Source: Membranipora membranacea
Taxonomy: Eukaryota; Bryozoa; Gymnolaemata; Cheilostomatida; Membraniporidae
Assembly: GCA_914767715.1 (NCBI GenBank)
Contig: OU612073.1
Coordinates: 9,860,001-9,920,000, forward strand
Direction of reading: 5' to 3'
DNA: 60,000 nucleotides
The position numbers and the translations under genes are program-made. Positions 49,101 to 60,000 of this stretch are shown here, one piece after another. The notes under the pieces are model-generated. The model was given only the letters and a program-made list of their open reading frames with translations. It was not told where the DNA came from and made no database searches. Positions within the stretch are counted from its first letter, which is position 1. Every line of letters starts with the position of its first letter.

Positions 49101-52100
49101 TAGCCATCGTGTAAAATATATGTGTGTATATTGACACTTGTACCAGGACTGAATAGAGATGATTCTGATAAGTGTTTCCCATGTTAGAGGAAGAGTGGGC
49201 TATTCTCATATATGACTATTATCTCACATGTACATGTGGTTATCATCAAGTTATCACATAGGGCCCTCAATCTCCCACATGCAGCCTCGAATATGCTAAT
49301 TAGATTCTTTTGCAGTCCCTAGCAGGCATGGAAGATGCAATATCTCGGGTTGTTGGAATAATGCTCCTTATATCTTACAAAGTGATGACATAACGATTAG
49401 CTTATTTCGTACAAAAAGGTTAAAAATAAGAACAAGAGATTCGGAGGGAAATTTAATCTATCAAAGTTGATGGCTCCTACTACCCTAGCTTTCAGCATTG
49501 ATGTGCAAAAAGACTATCTATAGTCTGAAATCATGTAACATATAAATTCAAGTAAAACATAATAAAAAAATACAAACTTTTTCGAAAGATTTAGGCATCA
49601 CCTATCCCGCAAAATACTAGATTTCTTATTCTTCTGCAGGGCAACCATACATCACTCTACGCAAATGCGCAGTTATTTAACCATGCATGCTAGCATAATC
49701 TTTTAAATCACCCATTTTCCAAGTTGACCTTTATTGATTGCTTCAGGGCGCCTATGGTTACTTGTAATGTTTTCTTACTAGCTCAAGGTATGTCTATTTT
49801 ACGATCAGAACCTTAGTTATATAAGGCCAAACATTCCACATAAATCATAACGATCATCATGTTTGTTTTTGTATCAGTAGTAGAGGTTTTATGTTTCATT
49901 GCAGACAGTAATTTGGATCCTATTGTCTTATTTTTGCGTCATTGTTTAATTGTATCAGTCATCTAAACCAGATGTTTACAAGAGGATAGCACATTGGAGT
50001 CTTCATTGGGTGTTATTGGCAGATGTTAGATAACAGCTACTAGGCCTACGTACAGCCAATGACAGTTTTTAATATCTTCACATAGCTGTCCATCCTTTCA
50101 GCAAAGACAGTGCATCAACAATCTCTCCCTATCCCCAGTATAGCCATTAAGGAAGTGTGCGATAGATTTAAAAACCAAAAACGATCCTTGCCGTTAAAGG
50201 TGCGGCATGTAAGTTGTAACACAATGATAGCCTGGAATCAATTTCCTATCATAAAATTGTGCTCTGGTTACATTTATATTTTATGACTGTTTCCCTTGAG
50301 TTTGGAGACTTATCATTACAGAGCATTTTCCTTTAATTTCGTCTTCATACTCGCTATGAGAAGCATCCACAGCGGTACTTATGTATTTATTTTGGATATA
50401 AGATGTTAAGCTGTCGCTGAAGCCTAGTTCTTTCACTTCGAAATAATAAATTACTAGCTCAAAATTTTGCTGGTGACAAGGTTATCATGTGACAACAACA
50501 TTTTGTTTATATGGAGGTTTGGATTATCTCAGTATCAGATAGCCAATGGTAAATGGAATACGGATACAAATGCAGACTGATTAGATAACAGTGCTATCAT
50601 CTCTATTATTATAGTTCTGACATTAGCATTGGTATCATAAGATATAGAAGCTTGCTGTGGACCGTGATGCCCATCAGCTGCAGCAGTATTAGTATTAGAG
50701 TTTAAAGAAAATGAGATGTTTGTTTCATTGATTTTCAAACTGAATTAACTGAATGCATAAATCTGCTGCTTCACTGCCCTGAGTCAGCATAATAAAGTTC
50801 AGTAATCAATAGATTTGTATATAAAGGTGAACTCATGCTATAGGTTAGACACCCTTTGAATTCAAGATTTAGTGAAGTCAGAATTCTATTCATTATGACG
50901 GATGGTACAGCGGGTAATTTAGGTACCAGACTCCAACCTCTCTCAACAACCTGCCACAGTATCTGTCTGGGCCATTTTTCGGTTTACTGGGATGCAGTAA
51001 AAAAATTGTGTGCCACTATAAAACGGCATAGCGGTTTTCTGGGGGACCAAACATTTCAGTTGCCACATTGACCGACATTTAGAAACAAGCAGGAGATTAG
51101 AACATTTTGCCGGTAATCCAACGTGAATATATCCTTGAACCATCCAATTTTATGTCGATCAGTACCCATTATAATACCCCCATAATAAAGAGTGATAATA
51201 TAAGGTCCATAATGATGTAAGGATATGCTTACAATATGAGTTAGGATTTATCAGGATCAAAAACATATAAATACATATAAAAATAAGTATGACGTATATG
51301 TTTATGATCAGGACATAGTGATGTAAATGTGACGCTGCATTTTAAAACAATGATCTCTCTAAATCCTGAAACTCTGGCTTTGGTTAAGCTATTATTCAAA
51401 CTTTCACCCCTGAAACCTGTGGCTATTGAGTGGCTGCTAAAGGAAAACCAGGATTGAGTGGACCAGTTGCTGTTACCAATCTACTACAAATTAAACTGAA
51501 CAAAGGCCCATAGTGATAGATAAATAATCCTCAATTTAAAGGCCTAAGACCAGGGAGTAACAGTTCCTCCTTGCTAAGACTGACGATTCTTCTTAGGCCA
51601 GGGCAAGAGTCTGGGGGGGGGGGGTTCAGACAGATGATTTTGAGGTCTAGAGGTGAGTAGGGCTTACCTGTGACAATCTCCATAATGACACCCAGTACGG
51701 CAACAAGCAAGATTATATACCCATCTATTGGCAAGTTCTTTTTAGAGCAGCGAGATTTACAGCAACATAAATTCAGTAAACTATTTGTGTACTGGCCTGG
51801 AAACATAAATCAGATCATTTTCCATGAAAAATATAAGCTACTGATTGAATATAATTGTGAAATTATGTTATAGGCCTATATTTTGTCTGCAAACAACATG
51901 CAATACTGTGTAATACAATGTAATACTGTGTCATTTTAAAAACGCAAGCACTGGTAGGTAGATAGATAGGTAGGTAGATAGGTAGGTAGATAGGTAGGTA
52001 GATAGGTAGGAAGATAGGTAGGTAGATAGGTAGGTAGATAGGTAGGTAGATAAGAATGCATGTTTATCAGATACAACAGCATTAAGTTATTATATTTGGG

Positions 52101-52780
52101 GCTTGAACTTTAGAATTGCTCCATTGTATTCAATGAAATTTCTACAAGACAAAAACACAGTCCGGGTGATAATACCAAAGATTATGAATAGTCATTGATA
52201 ATACGTAGGAGTGAAAAGGAAATGAGGTGAATAGGCTTCACTAGATCATGGGCTGTTAGTTATCTAAACAAAACAAGCTAGTAACAAATTATCAGATTAC
52301 AAACAGATATAGTATTTTATGGACCCCTGATTGCAATGACCAAACAATACAGCAGTACAGCGCTTTAACTCTATGTGGGTTGCTGGTATCAACAACCATA
52401 GGAGAGGTGAGGCGACAGTTGATATTAGAATGCCACTTCAAGTCAGAAGGGCAAAGTTTTAGCAAAATAAGAAATGTTGTGTAAAATTAGAAGGTATAGT
52501 CACTGATCACATTCAGAAGCACACCTGGGGGTCCAACAAGTACCAGTAGTCAATGGAATACAATGGGATTCGAACCCACAACTTTCAACATTTGCATGCT
52601 GAAGGAACGGCGCTCTAACCAACTGAGCCACCTCCTAGATTTAGAGCAACAGCTAATTATCTTGCCCTTACTTATCTTACCTGGACGAGAGTAATATGAG
52701 TGAAGAGATTTTATAAACCACCACATTCCAAACATGATGAAGAACGTGCCCGGAGCAGCATGGCCTAGCCAAGTCCCCAT
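43105..52780 (-). CDS. TMEM45: TMEM45-like multipass membrane protein (DUF716), complete
   Basis: A multipass protein of the TMEM45 family. The molecular role is not established. Coding exons, in order: 52780-52681, 51796-51668, then 47928-47806 and/or 47691-47569, then 46124-45938, 44149-43998 and 43349-43105. With one of the paired exons this is 311 residues; with both, 352. The start MGTWLGHAAPGTFF aligns with the family's usual beginning (MANFKGHALPGSFF type). Other family marks are FHLHDRADVDKHIHMLL in exon 46124-45938 and LLQGTWFYQIAFTLYPP in exon 44149-43998. The C-terminal tail is polar with His/Asn-rich and acidic Ser stretches (KKYNNNHQEDGHHQ, SDDEEVPMF). All phases agree. A 5' UTR acceptor may lie at about 52828. 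Long introns (up to 3.7 kb) separate the first two exons from the rest. Confidence 0.9.
44150..45937. other. TMEM45-like intron
   Basis: A 1.8-kb intron with no recognisable gene. A plus-strand frame at 44484-44732 has no known similarity. Confidence 0.5.
46214..46465. mobile_element. hAT-like inverted-repeat remnant in TMEM45-like intron
   Basis: The left end, CAGGCCCATAGCTCC..AGGGGAGG, is an imperfect inverted match to the right end, which reads inward as CAGGGCCGTAG..AGGGGAGGCG. No clean target duplication is seen. The CAGGG(C/G) tip is typical of hAT elements. Decayed. Confidence 0.45.
47569..47691 (-). CDS. TMEM45-like paired exon B
   Basis: A 123-nt exon encoding GLINNGEVPMGNQQHLTMYI, then GFGLTGLVSILIHHEIKFVPK. 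It has the same length and phases as exon A, and about half of its residues are identical. The central QQH.TMY.GFG..GL is kept and the ends differ, so both copies appear to be under constraint. Confidence 0.85.
47806..47928 (-). CDS. TMEM45-like paired exon A
   Basis: A 123-nt exon encoding GAYGENGLAVHDQQHVTMYT, then GFGIVGLFTLLVHYEFNFIPK. It enters and leaves in phase 1. It is homologous to, and exactly as long as, exon B, which starts 114 bp downstream. Confidence 0.85.
47929..51667. other. Longest TMEM45-like intron
   Basis: A 3.7-kb intron without recognised exons. 47990-48185 has poorly matched ends that read GGCTACACA inward on both sides, perhaps a decayed inverted-repeat element. A second GCGTGTGTAGCCAC copy occurs at 52971. 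49511-49526 is a short palindrome resembling the 24-bp insertions. Confidence 0.45.
51604..51632. repeat. G-run with flanking GTCTG/CAGAC
   Basis: CAAGAGTCTG followed by about 13 G and then TTCAGAC, the same arrangement as near 26346. Probably a shared repeat end. Confidence 0.4.
51953..52052. repeat. GGTA/GATA tandem repeat
   Basis: About 100 bp of a 12-bp unit (GGTAGGTAGATA) with few interruptions, in the first coding intron of the TMEM45-like gene. Confidence 0.95.
52553..52636 (-). mobile_element. tRNA-like sequence / tRNA-derived SINE head
   Basis: On the minus strand, TGGCTCAGTTGG (A box, 52619-52630) and GGTTCGAATCC (B box, 52566-52576) have tRNA spacing, with a D-arm-like CTC..GAG. 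The anticodon stem does not pair well and the acceptor stem is weak. A SINE head or tRNA pseudogene is therefore likelier than a working tRNA. Confidence 0.55.
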
Positions 52781-55511
52781 CTTGTAGTTTCTTTGAGGCT
52801 CAAACTCTAGTAGCAGGTGACCTTCTGTCAATTATCCAAGATCTGCAATCAGCAACAGGTTACACTTGAGATATAGTCACCGAGAGGGTGAAGATGAGAG
52901 TTAAGTACAGTGTATACATAAATAACTTCATTGTTTAAAAATACATAGGCTAAAAAAAAGGAAAATATGGCGTGTGTAGCCACTCTGAATAGGGAGATTT
53001 CAGTCTCTTAGTTGAGTTTGAATAGGAATCAATCAGCAATAAATTGTACTAGAGTACTAGGCAGTGTTTGGGCTATTGAGCACATTCTCTAGTCAAGTAA
53101 GATACTCTATCTAGATGCCACATGAAGATAAACCATAATTGAACAACTATGCGTGTAGTTTAATATGCTCTAGCCCGCATCTGTTATCTGATCTTAGTAC
53201 AGTGACAAACTATCAGCATGTTGCTTACTACAAGTCTATAGTGCTCTACTCCCATCTTACAAGCTTGCTACACACGCCTTGTAATGATCTTACATATATA
53301 AAGTTGATATGCTGTAATTATATATGTGTGCCTAGCAACTTACATATGGTGTGTCCAGATGACAATTGATAAGATCGTGTGAAGTGAATCTCACTAATAA
53401 GAACATACACACAACCAAATCAAATGTATTATCTGTTCGATGAAATTGCCGCCCTTCAGTCCAACCATTGGCCTATAAACGAACGACTAAAATTTTGACG
53501 TTCACACAACGATTCAACAGAAATAGGGAAACAACTGTCATAATTTTCAAACACAACCTGTTGCTTCACAAGCGAAGCCAAGACTACTCAACAGTCAGTG
53601 AAGCAACAAAAGGGTGAGAAGGGTTATATGCTGTGATTTACTGAAGGTGGGTATTTGTTGCAAATTATGCTTCTACATGACAGATGAAATAGAAATTTAT
53701 TTATGCGATTATTTGTTAAGTTTCACCGCGTAGTTACCTCCTTGAATCATTTTTTTCAATACCGAGCCAGCATGTTAGGCCTATACATTATCAATAATTT
53801 ATCTCTATTCGCTCACAAAATGCTGGCTAGTTAAACAGAATATGGAGCAGACTTGGCTACTACAGAATCAAGCCCAGCCAAGGAGCACTCATTGGCCTAA
53901 CTCTCAGGTAACGCATTTAGCAAGTGACTAACTCCTTACATTTAGTTTTGCATGTTTCCGTCAACTTATGTTGCTATGTTACCTTAATCAGCTCATCACT
54001 GAGGCACTTCATCACCCCCTCGTGACCCAGGCCCCAACCACTAAGAAAAGCCATGGCTACAGCCCTGGGCTATTTTTTGTTAAGATGATATCAATTGGGC
54101 ACATGTACATACTTCAGACTGAACATGACCCCAGTGTATACAGATGTGTATATTTGTATTATTATAGCAGAATTTTATGAAAGCCTCACTCAAAATCGTA
54201 TTATGATAGGCATAAGCAATGGTGGTGGTAAATCTTCCAGTTACAGCACCAAAATTAGCCTGAAACTAAGTAAGGAGTTGATCGACTTGATCAACTGACA
54301 GAGCATCAAATCACTCAGATCATAACCAGAATAGCCAAGCATTTTCCAAGGGCTAGGAAGGATCACTCCTATTATGGATGTGGTTTGACTTTTGTTTTGT
54401 ATCTGCACTGACTCTGAGGCAAACTAAACTACAGGTATGAAACAAGGAACTTTTACTCCTTGTTTGAAAGCCCCAGCCAGGTACCAACCACTATCAGGGA
54501 AGGTGAGTTGCTGCCTATAAAAAAACACAATGTAGGGGCCTAGTAAGTATGTAAGTAGGACACTGGCTGGCAGTGCTAGAACTCAGAGCCACAGTGGACA
54601 TCTGGAGTTTGAGCAGTGCCCTCATTGATAACTTTATACTTACTCTTTTCATTCAGTTGTCAGGTTTTGTAGCAGCTGTCAAATTCAAGCCCTAGCCTCT
54701 TGATGTGTCTCTTCACCATAGAACTACTATATACACTATAATATTTGTACTGACTGAGCGCACTGACTACATGAATGTCACAATAAACCGAAAGCTGTAG
54801 GCAAGCGTAACGTGATTAGCCTTTGGCTCATAAAATTTTTAAGAAGCGTCTCTCTAATTGACAAATAATGCTTCTGTAATGGACATCAGGCTATACACTT
54901 TGTCGATGAGGAACCAAAAGTGGGATTCTCACTAAGAAGCAGTTTCACTTTATTATAAAAAATGGGAGTTATCTATCTCTTTGATGGGACAAGATAACCC
55001 TGCTTTAGTTTCAAAGGAGGGTTTGATTTAACCAGGGAGGGTCGAATATTCCCTCCCACCCTCCATGGTAGTGATTAACCAGGGAGTTTGGGACACCCTC
55101 CCTGGGGACATTGAGTCATTCAATTCATCAAACCAAAAATTATACCTTGATTTTACTCAATGGAAGATAATACAGCACACCAACAATTGAATTGCATGAG
55201 GTTACCCAAGCTAACGTCATGCAATAGTTTAGGAGGATATTGATATTTGGAAAATAATGTGTATGACTACGTGTTGTAAATGTATTTAATGGTAACAAAA
55301 AATAGCCCTTATCGAGGATTCACCAACCAAGTCTGAGCCTTTTAAACAGGATACACGCTTTAGATTATATCTCATATGATGTAATACAGCCAGTTATCAT
55401 CGAGTCATATCGCTGAATGCAGGATCCCAAGCTGGATATAAATGATGACATCAATCGAACCATCTTACGGGCAGACCTTATTCTCCAGTCTTATTTTTGC
55501 TTAGTATAGGG
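52781..55511. other. Upstream of TMEM45-like gene
   Basis: About 2.7 kb that should include the 5' UTR exon(s) and promoter of the TMEM45-like gene. No coding exon was recognised. Repeated CCAGGGAGG motifs occur at 55030-55105. Confidence 0.45.
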
Positions 55512-56036
55512 CAGGGGTGCCCAACCTTTTCTCTCACATGAGCCATTTAAAAAATCAATCACACCAAATGAGCTGACCACGTCGCATCACGTGTTGACAA
55601 CATGGAAACAGTCAGTGATATATATGTATAATATTCATTCATCATGTATAAGTGCTGGCAAAATTACCAAAGCAAAGTCACTGTGTGAGATTATGCGCGT
55701 AGCGCGAAAAATTTTTTGAGGCAACTTCTGGTCATATGAGGCGCCCTGGAGTTTTGTAAGCATTTTAAGCATTTTGCAAATTTTTATAAGCATTTTGGAA
55801 AATTTAGGTTGGCAAGTCTGCAAGAAGACAACTCTACACACATATGTACAATGCAGGCACCCAGTACAATGAACTTGTATACACTATACATACATTTAAT
55901 GTACATTGTACATGCATGAATTGAATGCATGAAATTCGCGCCAAAAAGTGCGTGAAATTTGCAAATATTAAAATGAGCCACCCAAAAAGCCAAAATGAGC
56001 CGAGGTGGCTTATGAGCCATAGGTTGGGCACCCCTG
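55512..56036. mobile_element. 525-bp non-autonomous hAT element with 8-bp target duplication
   Basis: The termini CAGGGGTGCCCAACCTTTT and AGGTTGGGCACCCCTG are inverted repeats with the typical hAT tip. The element is flanked by GTATAGGG on both sides (55504-55511 and 56037-56044). Sub-terminal ATGAGCCA motifs also repeat in inverted and direct form. No transposase is encoded. Confidence 0.88.
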
Positions 56037-56119
56037 GTATAGGGGATAGACATGGAAATTCTCTTAACCAGCTAGCCTGTCCTGTCCTGATACGCCAACC
56101 CGGGAAGTTCGTCCCAAAC

Positions 56120-56175
56120 CACAAACCAGCATGATAGCCTGTCTTGACTAGCAGGTCAAGGTTGTAAAGACAGGC
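56120..56175. repeat. Small hairpin TAGCCTGTCTT / AAGACAGGCTA
   Basis: Perfect 11-bp arms around a loop of about 20 bp. The arm sequence recurs near 11873 and 27838, which suggests a repeat family. Confidence 0.5.
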
Positions 56176-57074
56176 TACCGGCTTGCAAGTTCCAGGTTTT
56201 ATCTGAAGTTGTCTGCCCATTGAAAATGAGAGAACAACTCTACATAACTGAAAAAATGAGACTTATTTGACGTGTGGCTACCTCACTGTTGGCATCGCAT
56301 GTTCACACGATATGTTGCTTCTCTGTTTCCGTTTATATTAGTTGGCACAACTCCCATCGCATAACTCCACCAACAGATTTATCTCTGAAGTTATAATAGT
56401 ACTAATTGCTCAAACCAGTAGCTTTGGACTAAAGTTATAATAATTGCTCAATTCTGTCAGCACAGGGAATTCCGAAAACGGCAAGTTTTCAGCAGTATGT
56501 CCAGTACTCATTCATATTAACTACTATCATCTATCATTCTGCAGGACAGCAAGATACCTCTAATCAGCCTAAGGTGATTTATTTGCTGACTTGGTAATAA
56601 TGATTATGGTTTTAATTTATAATATTGCTGTGTTCATTTTATAAATGAGGTAGCGGAAAAAAATACCAATATCAGTACCTTGTGATAGCAATAATGCAAC
56701 AGATAAGGATAAAGAATATGAGGTAAAATAAAACCAAAAAGGTAAATAGCTCATACTGACAGACAAAACAATCTCATGAAATCTTAATGCAGTAAATCAG
56801 ACCTTGACAAAGCCAACAATTAAATCTTAATCCTGATTAAATTTTTTAATTTGCTAGGCGGATCTAGTTTTATCCACTTTTGCTGCATTAGGAGTTGAAT
56901 TTTTGATTGCAGGCAGACTTGATCAACTTGATCTGCCAAAGAATAAAATGAGAACATCATAATAGTACTATATGTAATTATGATAAATATAATGAAAGCT
57001 ATCATAATAAGATCAAATAAAAATGATACTCTCCCTAGTTCATGATGAGTAAATTTTTAATTGTGCATTGTGCA

Positions 57075-57310
57075 TTTCCATTGCTTTGATAGCGCAAATG
57101 ATCACATCCTTTGCTATCAAGCATGAGGTCCCGGATTCGATTCCTGCTCTTGTCTCGAGGGATCTGGGTTCTCCCTACCCAGAAAATCAAAAATCAACTT
57201 CAACCAACCACTCTCACAAATCACCAACATCTCAAACCCAGACAACTCTCATAAAACCGCAAATTACAAAACCGACTGATGGAACATACTCATCCTTCTA
57301 ACATCAAGGA
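57075..57310 (+). mobile_element. tRNA-derived SINE-like insertion
   Basis: A B-box-like GATTCGATTCC at 57134-57144 lies in a tRNA-like head (GAGGTCCCGGATTCGATTCC). A CA-rich, low-complexity body follows. It falls where the duplicated PAN-gene region has about 300 extra bases compared with its partner copy. Confidence 0.5.
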
Positions 57311-57875
57311 TGTGTACAATCAGTAATAATCATGAATTGTCCAGGTGTCTTTGAGCACTAGGGGTGTCAATCACCTGTTCTCTGGAGTGTACGGTCTCAT
57401 ACCACCACCCTCCCCCACATCAGACAAGACAAGATGATTTGTTCCCAGTTGAAAATCTCTTAAGACTCTTGGTTGAATTCATACAGAATTTTTTTGTCTG
57501 ATACAATCACCTCCATTGCGGTTATGCAGTCATGTTTATAAATATTATAATAGCGTATGAGTATGAAATATAATATATAATATGAATATAATAACAAAAG
57601 TTTCTATTACTTACATTTACTTTACTTTACCATTACATTTAAGATCTAAAGAAAAATTCAGCTCAATTAGAACATTGCTATTCATCAATATGTTATCAAC
57701 TTGATCAACAACGGTAATGATATTCTATTCAATTTTCTTACTGGTTTTTTTCAATTTTTTTTCTGACACTGAGTGAACAAAAATTCTAATGAGATGATTT
57801 TGGTTGCCAATAAAAGTATATATGAGTCTCTTTATAATTGTGGATACGTCATTCTGCAGGATAAGAGCTCAGCGG

Positions 57876-57938
57876 TTAATCAAAGTTTACCTGGTCCTCT
57901 CGGAGGTATATTATTTCAGATCCAAATCCAAATTGTAA
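57876..57938 (-). pseudogene. Degenerate duplicate of the PAN-like gene 3' end
   Basis: Twenty codons and the stop are still in frame (LQFGFGSEIIYLRED, then QVNFD) and match the end of the exon at 58736-59010. Similarity stops abruptly at a TTTTAG, which could serve as an acceptor. The rest of the domain, including the cysteines, is missing. It may be a fragment or the last exon of a rearranged copy. Confidence 0.45.
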
Positions 57939-58735
57939 CTAAAAGTTGTAATTAAAATTTAAATCCGCTCCACTCTTCACACATTAAACGTATTCAACAC
58001 ATTAACACGCCTCCTCCATCTTAAAAACATTATTATATAACAATTGATGATGATGATTTTCTTTCACTTACTATTATAAGCAGGGCAGTAGCAGTAGCAG
58101 AAAGAAATACAAATATCTATGTGTATGATCTCACCTTAGTGCAAATTTAAAGTGGGGGTTCCTACTCGGATTCTGAGAATTAATGGCATTAAAGTGATTG
58201 TGAAAATCTGAATTCTGAATTTTAGACGAAGGCAATGCATGCAACTTAGATTTGAACCTGATTCAATTTTTCAATTTGCAAGTCAGATCTACTTTTATCA
58301 ACTATTCCTGCATTTGGAGTTGTTGACAACAGGCAGACTTGATCAACTTGATCTACCAAAGACTAAAATAAGAACATAGTTATAGTATAGGAAATAATTA
58401 TGATAAAATAATAATGATAAAAATTAGATCGCTATTTCACCATAACTAATACCTGAATTTAAGTCTTGGGAGTGGGACTATATTCTGTACCAGCGTTGTA
58501 TGGTTCCTAAAAAAACACTTGACAATTTGGCATAAATGTACATTCTTATCGCCTACTGCTTGGATCCAGGTTAATATTCCTTGACAAGTGGCTGAATTCA
58601 TACAGAGTTAAATGACAAAGGCCGCTAAAACAACCTTTTTTGTGGCTATACAGTCATATTCGTAGATCATAATAACATGAACATAGCAGTCTATGTGTAG
58701 GGAGTGTATCATTCTTCAGTATACAAGCTTAGTGT

Positions 58736-59536
58736 TTAATCAAAGTTGACCAGGTCCTCTTGAATGTATATGATTTCAGATCCAAATCCAAGTTGTAACT
58801 CTGCTGCATTGACAGTGGCTATGTCAAAGATTGCACAGCTTGCATCGAGCGAATAGACAAATCCCGCACAGCCGAAACTTTTATTACACGCAAGCAGACA
58901 CTGCCATATACCGATCGATGAGCTGATCAACTCAGTATGATTCAGAGCAGAGTGAGCCAAGATCCTTATATGCCTGTACTTTATTCCCTGGGCAAACATC
59001 CATCCCGTCACTGAAATAAGGGAAAGAAAATAGCCCAGGATCACAATGCTTATGTGTATGAGGCGTTATATTGTTTCAATATTTATATGCTGGTAAGTTA
59101 TTTGAAGACTCCTTGCCTAGCCTGGCAGTGGTCAGCAAGCAAACTAACTGGTTGCACCATCTTGCCATTTATTCAGCAAGGGGAAATTTTTATCTAGGTG
59201 GAATGTGATGGATGGTAAGGGATGAGATGGGATGAGAGAATGGTAGAATGTGTATGGTGTGCTGTCTAGATAAGTCTAGACTTCATAATAAGGTTGAGTG
59301 GATTTATGAACAAATATGTCATACCGACCTCTCATATAAGCCTCAGTGTCTGCTGCAGAGGGACAAGAGGAGGTACATGGTACTGTTCTCTTATGGGATA
59401 GAGTACAGGTTGTATTACTCCTCGAGTATGCTATTGACCCACAGTTTGCCTGTTGCTGGCATATGTACACACACGAGATCACGTCCATAATATTTCTCAT
59501 GATGACTTCAACTTGGTTCTGCTTCTGCCAAGGCAT
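58736..59536 (-). CDS. PAN/apple-like cysteine-rich protein, two exons (partial gene)
   Basis: Two minus-strand exons encode domains with the spacing of PAN/apple modules, extracellular folds that bind proteins or sugars. The upstream exon (within 59536-59324) has MPWQKQNQVEV, VISCVYICQQQANCGSIAYS and further Cys residues. The downstream exon (59010-58736, acceptor TTTCAG) has IWQCLLACNKSFGCAGFVYS, CAIFDIATV and ends DLVNFD with a TAA. The phase is consistent if the upstream exon uses the weak donor GTCGGT after TEAYMR. Otherwise it reads on to a stop at 59276. No signal peptide was found, so the 5' end is probably missing or beyond the window edge. Function unknown. The PAN assignment is by cysteine pattern only. 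Confidence 0.5.
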
Positions 59537-60000
59537 CCGCTGGAATCTGTCATATCCCCAGCTTTGAGGAATGGAGACAGCCTGTAACCAATATAATTAA
59601 AATGGTTGATTGCATCTCAGGTCGGCACTATGAATGGAAATCATGACAATGCAATTGCCTCCACGCCCTGTTCACTTTATCTGCCCAGTTATACTACGCT
59701 CTACCATCTAGCTCAATCGTTCTATTATTTCTTTACAAGTCAAGAGAGTAAAGTCCTGGATTCTTTATTACTTGTATCACTGTTTCGGTGGACCATGACC
59801 TCTTTGATTTCGCATCAGTTCTCATTTTTCCTTTTTTCCTCCTTTTTGCTTTTTTTTTGCTTTTGGGAGTGGCTTTGTATTTCTCGCTTTAGTATGAGGA
59901 GTTGTCCTCCAAAAACAAAACGAAACATGGTGGCGGCGTGACAGGGCTAGGTTCACTCTCCTGATATCTTCACACATTTATCACAACTTATTGATATTAT
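59537..60000. other. Right edge of the window
   Basis: No recognised exon. On the minus strand a 37-codon frame (59928-59815) starts at an ATG preceded by GCCGCCACC, an ideal vertebrate-type initiation context. Its second half is Lys-rich only because of a poly-T/C tract. Confidence 0.3.

Larger units (their letters stand above)
56820..58800. repeat. Ancient tandem duplication of the PAN-gene 3' region
   Basis: Three collinear blocks match, with offsets of about 1,420, 1,119 and 860 bp. They are 56821-57000 with 58240-58400 (including AGGCAGACTTGATCAACTTG), 57471-57545 with 58590-58670, and 57870-57940 with 58730-58800. The left copy carries roughly 560 bp of extra sequence. Confidence 0.7.

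Noticed and set aside
51953-52052. CRISPR-like or regulatory GATA array
   Set aside because: A simple 12-bp tandem repeat without spacers. GATA content follows from the microsatellite unit.
52553-52636. Functional tRNA gene
   Set aside because: A and B boxes are good, but the anticodon and acceptor stems do not pair adequately. A SINE head is likelier.
1-60000. A new defence, toxin or gene-cluster type system
   Set aside because: All confidently modelled genes belong to known animal families and do not form a functional cluster. Novelty here is in exon arrangement and small mobile elements.

Overview
This is a stretch of animal nuclear DNA: AT-rich, with spliced genes whose introns all follow GT-AG and are mostly 200-1500 bp. 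It has no operons, CRISPR arrays or bacterial features. The gene set (an outer-arm axonemal dynein, a Rab exchange factor, a TFIID subunit, a CYP3-type P450, a TMEM45 membrane protein and a PAN-like secreted domain), together with the many short non-autonomous DNA transposons, fits an invertebrate metazoan, probably marine. I cannot assign a phylum from the sequence alone.

Layout. 83-15267 (minus): the N-terminal 1,069 residues, from 22 exons, of an axonemal dynein heavy chain of the DNAH5/DNAH8 class, continuing off the left edge. A 1.5-kb exon at 9667-11211 looks like an alternative first exon. 19076-24089 (minus): a complete 11-exon Rabin8/RAB3IP-type Rab exchange factor (358 aa). 25149-28145 (minus): a complete 6-exon TAF12 (227 aa). 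32919-41178 (plus): a complete 13-exon CYP3-clan cytochrome P450 (534 aa) whose I-helix exon lies in an apparently perfect 464-bp tandem duplication. 43105-52780 (minus): a TMEM45/DUF716 seven-helix protein with two adjacent homologous 123-nt exons. 58736-59536 (minus): two exons of a PAN/apple-like cysteine-rich protein, next to an older, degenerate copy of its 3' part. All exon models were assembled by hand from splice signals, and their reading-frame phases agree across every junction except the PAN-like pair, which is less certain.

Between and inside the genes are mobile elements. A 1,840-bp inverted-repeat element at 30982-32821 ends 98 bp before the P450 start codon. Two 24-bp insertions at 18025 and 18717 consist only of sequence like that element's two tips. 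All three are flanked by perfect 7-bp target duplications. There is also a 525-bp hAT-type element with an 8-bp duplication, a 239-bp inverted-repeat element inside TAF12, a fold-back element, tRNA-derived SINE-like sequences, minisatellites and homopolymer runs.

The genes do not form a pathway. Dynein and Rabin8 are both tied to cilia (motor and ciliary-membrane trafficking), but nothing in the sequence shows that their adjacency is functional. The most interesting signals are the three paralogous-exon arrangements (P450, TMEM45, dynein alternative start) and the minimal palindromic insertions with 7-bp duplications.
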